Below, in pieces: positions 6,774 through 8,341 of a DNA stretch of 8,341 nt. The position numbers and the translations under genes are program-made. The stretch's first letter is position 1. Every line of letters begins with the position of its first letter. Origin of the DNA: Oligoflexus sp. (GTDB lineage: Bacteria > Bdellovibrionota_B > Oligoflexia > Oligoflexales > Oligoflexaceae); the NCBI GenBank assembly GCA_030151925.1, contig JASLCY010000334.1, forward strand, positions 1 through 8,341, given 5' to 3'. The notes beneath the pieces were generated by a model. It did not search any database. It had not been told where the DNA came from and saw only the letters and a program-made list of their open reading frames with translations.

Positions 6774-6793
6774 GGTTTCATTTGTTTGAAACC
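6774..6793. repeat. Palindrome over the fabH -35 box, possible operator
   Basis: GGTTTCA (6774-6780) and TGAAACC (6787-6793) are perfect 7-bp inverted arms separated by 6 nt. The right arm contains most of the -35 box at 6786-6791. That geometry is typical of a repressor site, but no regulator gene is in the window and the sequence does not match a fatty-acid regulator site I can name. Confidence 0.45.
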
Positions 6794-6814
6794 AAGCCAG
6801 AAGGAGAGTATGAT
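6786..6814 (+). promoter_or_regulatory. Sigma70-type promoter for fabH
   Basis: TTGAAA (6786-6791, 5 of 6 to consensus), an exact 17-nt spacer and TATGAT (6809-6814, 5 of 6). Transcription would begin near 6821, leaving about 47 nt of leader before the GTG at 6868. The -10 box lies in the loop of the upstream operon's terminator. Confidence 0.6.
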
Positions 6815-6833
6815 GCTCTCCTTCTCTATTTTT
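6799..6833 (+). terminator. Terminator of the envelope operon
   Basis: A perfect 10-bp stem pairs AGAAGGAGAG (6799-6808) with CTCTCCTTCT (6816-6825) around the 7-nt loop TATGATG. It is followed by C, TA and five T (6829-6833). It lies 51 nt after the lipoprotein stop codon. The loop doubles as the fabH -10 box. Confidence 0.75.
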
Positions 6834-6852
6834 AGGCAAAAATCTACCCACG

Positions 6853-6858
6853 AGGAGG
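6853..6858 (+). promoter_or_regulatory. Strong ribosome binding site for the GTG start of fabH
   Basis: AGGAGG, a full Shine-Dalgarno match, lies 9 nt before GTG at 6868. It decides for the GTG start: the first in-frame ATG, at 6910, would remove the conserved first strand (KIAGTG) of the synthase fold. Confidence 0.75.
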
Positions 6859-6867
6859 GTCTTCATA

Positions 6868-7872
6868 GTGAGCGGATCAAAAATCAAGGCGAAGATAGCC
6901 GGTACCGGTATGTATGTTCCTCCTCGCGTCGTAACAAACGCCGATCTCGAAAAAGTCATGGACACGAGCGACGAGTGGATTCGCCAACGCTCCGGGATCG
7001 AGACCCGTCGCCACGTCGATGGCATCGGTACTTCGGACCTCGCCTATGAAGCCGTGCAGAAAGCTCTGGAAAGCGCCGGCTGCACCGCTCACGATATCGA
7101 CCTCATCATCCTCGCGACTCTGTCGGCGGACCATATCTTCCCAGGCAGCTCGGCTTTGCTGCAGGCGCGCCTCGGTCTTGAGACCACGCCCTCGATGGAC
7201 CTCAGAGCCCAATGCACGGGCTTCCTCTATTCCTTGAACGTCGGCAAGCTCTTCGTCGAATCCGGGCAATATAAGCGTGTGCTCGTCATCGGTGCGGAAG
7301 CGCATTCGCCCGTCCTCGATTTCTCGACTCGCGGCCGCGACGTGACCGTGCTCTTCGGAGACGGCGCGGGCGCAGTGGTCATCGAAGCGGCGACCGACGA
7401 CAAATCGTCGATCGGCAACATCGTCCTCCATAGCCAAGGCCAATACGCCGATCGTCTCTGGATCGAGCGTCCTGGTACCCGCGGCGGCACCTGGCTGACC
7501 GCCGAGCACCTCGAGCAGGGCAAGCAATTCCCCTATATGGAAGGCCGCTACGTCTTCAAACACGCGGTCGAGCGCCTGACCGAAGTCGTGAAGGAAGTCC
7601 TCGACAAAGAAGGCCTCTCGGTCTCCGAGATCGACCATTTCCTCTTCCACCAGGCGAATATCCGCATCAATGAGAAGGTGGCGGAAGTCCTCGGCATCCC
7701 GGCCGAGAAGTGCCACAACAACATCCAGAAATACGGCAACTGCTCCGCGGCCTCGATCCCGATGCTCCTCGACGAGACGGTGCGCTCGGGCAAGATCAAG
7801 CGCGGCCAGAAACTGCTGATGGCGGCCTTCGGCGCCGGCTTCACCTGGGGCGGCGCGGTCGTTCGTTTCTAA
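6868..7872 (+). CDS. fabH: 3-oxoacyl-ACP synthase III (KAS III, FabH)
   Basis: The 334-aa product has the usual FabH length and motifs throughout. The enzyme condenses acetyl-CoA or another short acyl-CoA with malonyl-ACP, starting type II fatty-acid synthesis in the cytoplasm. Seen here: the N-terminal IAGTGMYVPPRVVTN (10-24), the CoA-contact region DEWIRQRSGIETRR (35-48), catalytic Cys116 in AQCTGF, GDGAGAVV (164-171), His261 in FHQANIRI and Asn291 in YGNCSAASIP. These complete the Cys-His-Asn triad. The C-terminus FGAGFTWGGAVVRF closes the fold. Cys292 stands where Thr is common (NTSAAS), and QCTGF replaces the AACAGF of E. coli. This places it in a FabH-like subgroup that could prefer a different primer; I infer this only. 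Start is GTG with a strong AGGAGG site. It has its own promoter and terminator, and no plsX, fabD or acpP flanks it in the window, so it stands outside a visible fatty-acid cluster. Confidence 0.95.
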   Translation: MSGSKIKAKIAGTGMYVPPRVVTNADLEKVMDTSDEWIRQRSGIETRRHVDGIGTSDLAYEAVQKALESAGCTAHDIDLIILATLSADHIFPGSSALLQARLGLETTPSMDLRAQCTGFLYSLNVGKLFVESGQYKRVLVIGAEAHSPVLDFSTRGRDVTVLFGDGAGAVVIEAATDDKSSIGNIVLHSQGQYADRLWIERPGTRGGTWLTAEHLEQGKQFPYMEGRYVFKHAVERLTEVVKEVLDKEGLSVSEIDHFLFHQANIRINEKVAEVLGIPAEKCHNNIQKYGNCSAASIPMLLDETVRSGKIKRGQKLLMAAFGAGFTWGGAVVRF

Positions 7873-7894
7873 GATCTTTTCGAATCAAATGAAG

Positions 7895-7923
7895 AAGGCC
7901 GGCTCCGATGGGGCCGGCCTTTT
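7895..7923 (+). terminator. Terminator of fabH
   Basis: A G+C-rich stem pairs AAGGCCGGC (7895-7903) with GCCGGCCTT (7913-7921) and can extend inward through one T-G wobble and two C-G pairs, leaving a 3-nt loop. A T run follows (7920-7923), with further T-rich sequence. The hairpin begins 22 nt after the stop codon. It may also slow transcription coming from the convergent gene, but the T run on that side is poor. Confidence 0.85.
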
Positions 7924-7946
7924 GTATTTTACGTTTGATGGAAGCC

Positions 7947-8341
7947 TTAGCGCTTCAAATAAGGGAGGAAATGCGAGCAGATCACGAACCCTATGACGAT
8001 CGAGAGGCCGAAGAGCACGAGCAGCACCCCGTAGTGGATCATCTTATCGGCGAAGCCGTAATGGAAGAAATCCAGGCGCGAATGCACGGCGACGTCGGAG
8101 ACGCGGCGATACGTGAGCGGCGAGCGCTTCCGCGTCGGTTCCGTTAAACGGCGCTGCGAGGAGATCAGGGAGAGCTGAGTCTCGCGCTCGCCTTTTTCCG
8201 GCATAAATCGATAGGTTTCCGTCGCGCAGACAGGACAGACGCCTTTCAGCGCGCGCCTGTTGTTCGACATCTGGATCGTGTGGCGACCGAGAGTATCCGT
8301 ATGGCTCTTACACTTTACGCAATAAACAGCTGGATAATTCA
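7947..8341 (-). CDS. Zinc-ribbon (DUF5679-like) membrane protein, 5' end at the window edge
   Basis: The frame is open from the right edge to the TAA at 7949-7947. Reading from the edge it begins NYPAVYCVKC, then GRHTIQMSNNRRALKGVCPVC. The CVKC and CPVC pairs about 25 residues apart, with the NNRRALKG turn between them, match the small DUF5679 zinc-ribbon fold as I recall it. The codon cut by the edge ends in TG (8341-8340), so ATG, GTG or TTG at 8342-8340 would be a natural start and the protein would be 131 aa. The ATG at 8270 is not the start, because it would delete the first cysteine pair. A charged Arg/Glu/Ser/Thr-rich linker follows. A single membrane helix lies near the C-terminus (GVLLVLFGLSIVIGFVIC) and the chain ends LPYLKR. 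The ribbon probably faces the cytoplasm. The function of the family is unknown to me; binding to a nucleic acid or protein partner is possible. Confidence 0.75.
   Translation of the reverse strand, partial: NYPAVYCVKCKSHTDTLGRHTIQMSNNRRALKGVCPVCATETYRFMPEKGERETQLSLISSQRRLTEPTRKRSPLTYRRVSDVAVHSRLDFFHYGFADKMIHYGVLLVLFGLSIVIGFVICSHFLPYLKR

Noticed and set aside
6877..7716. A 279-codon open frame on the minus strand
   Set aside because: Antisense to fabH, whose identity is certain.
7947..8270. Start of the zinc-ribbon gene at the ATG ending at 8270
   Set aside because: The frame continues upstream and encodes the first cysteine pair (CVKC) needed for the ribbon, so this ATG is internal.
1..8341. 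Search for CRISPR arrays, tRNA, rRNA, insertion sequences and phage genes
   Set aside because: No regularly spaced repeats, no cloverleaf, and no transposase, integrase or structural phage protein among the readable frames.

Overview
The window looks like chromosomal DNA from a Gram-negative (diderm) bacterium. The genes are rich in G and C, favour C- or G-ending codons, and mostly have clear Shine-Dalgarno sites. The envelope content includes lipoprotein signal peptides, a cysteine-free outer-membrane-type barrel and a DUF1592/DUF1588/DUF1585-type cytochrome-like protein. That combination fits the Bdellovibrionota/Oligoflexia or a myxobacteria-like lineage. This placement is inference, because no rRNA or other phylogenetic marker is present.

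Layout. (1) 1-2119, minus strand: a two-gene unit. It encodes a secreted protein with one CxxCH motif and the architecture of the 'planctomycete-type cytochrome' DUF families. One nucleotide downstream comes the start of a putative lipoprotein that runs off the left edge. (2) 2120-2612: a 493-nt A+T-rich divergent intergenic region with a candidate promoter for the rightward genes. (3) 2613-6747, plus strand: three envelope genes. The first is a secreted all-helical protein resembling the TRAP-transporter T component (TatT). After an intra-operonic terminator come an outer-membrane-type beta-barrel protein and an unrecognised cysteine-rich lipoprotein of about 632 aa whose start lies against the barrel stop codon. 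(4) 6748-6867: a dense control region in which the terminator of the envelope operon overlaps a good sigma70-type promoter for fabH, with a palindrome over the -35 box. (5) 6868-7872: fabH-type 3-oxoacyl-ACP synthase III, followed by a strong terminator. (6) 7947-8341, minus strand and convergent: a zinc-ribbon (DUF5679-like) protein with a C-terminal membrane helix, cut at or just after its start by the right edge.

How the parts may work together. Genes 2613-6747 look like one envelope module: periplasmic helical protein, outer-membrane barrel and lipoprotein. The terminator between the first gene and the other two would give more of the first product than of the others, and the first gene's codon use also suggests high expression. 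The transport or assembly role is inference; the substrate cannot be told from sequence. The fabH gene has its own promoter and terminator and appears to be a separate unit. I see no tRNA, rRNA, CRISPR array, insertion sequence or phage gene.
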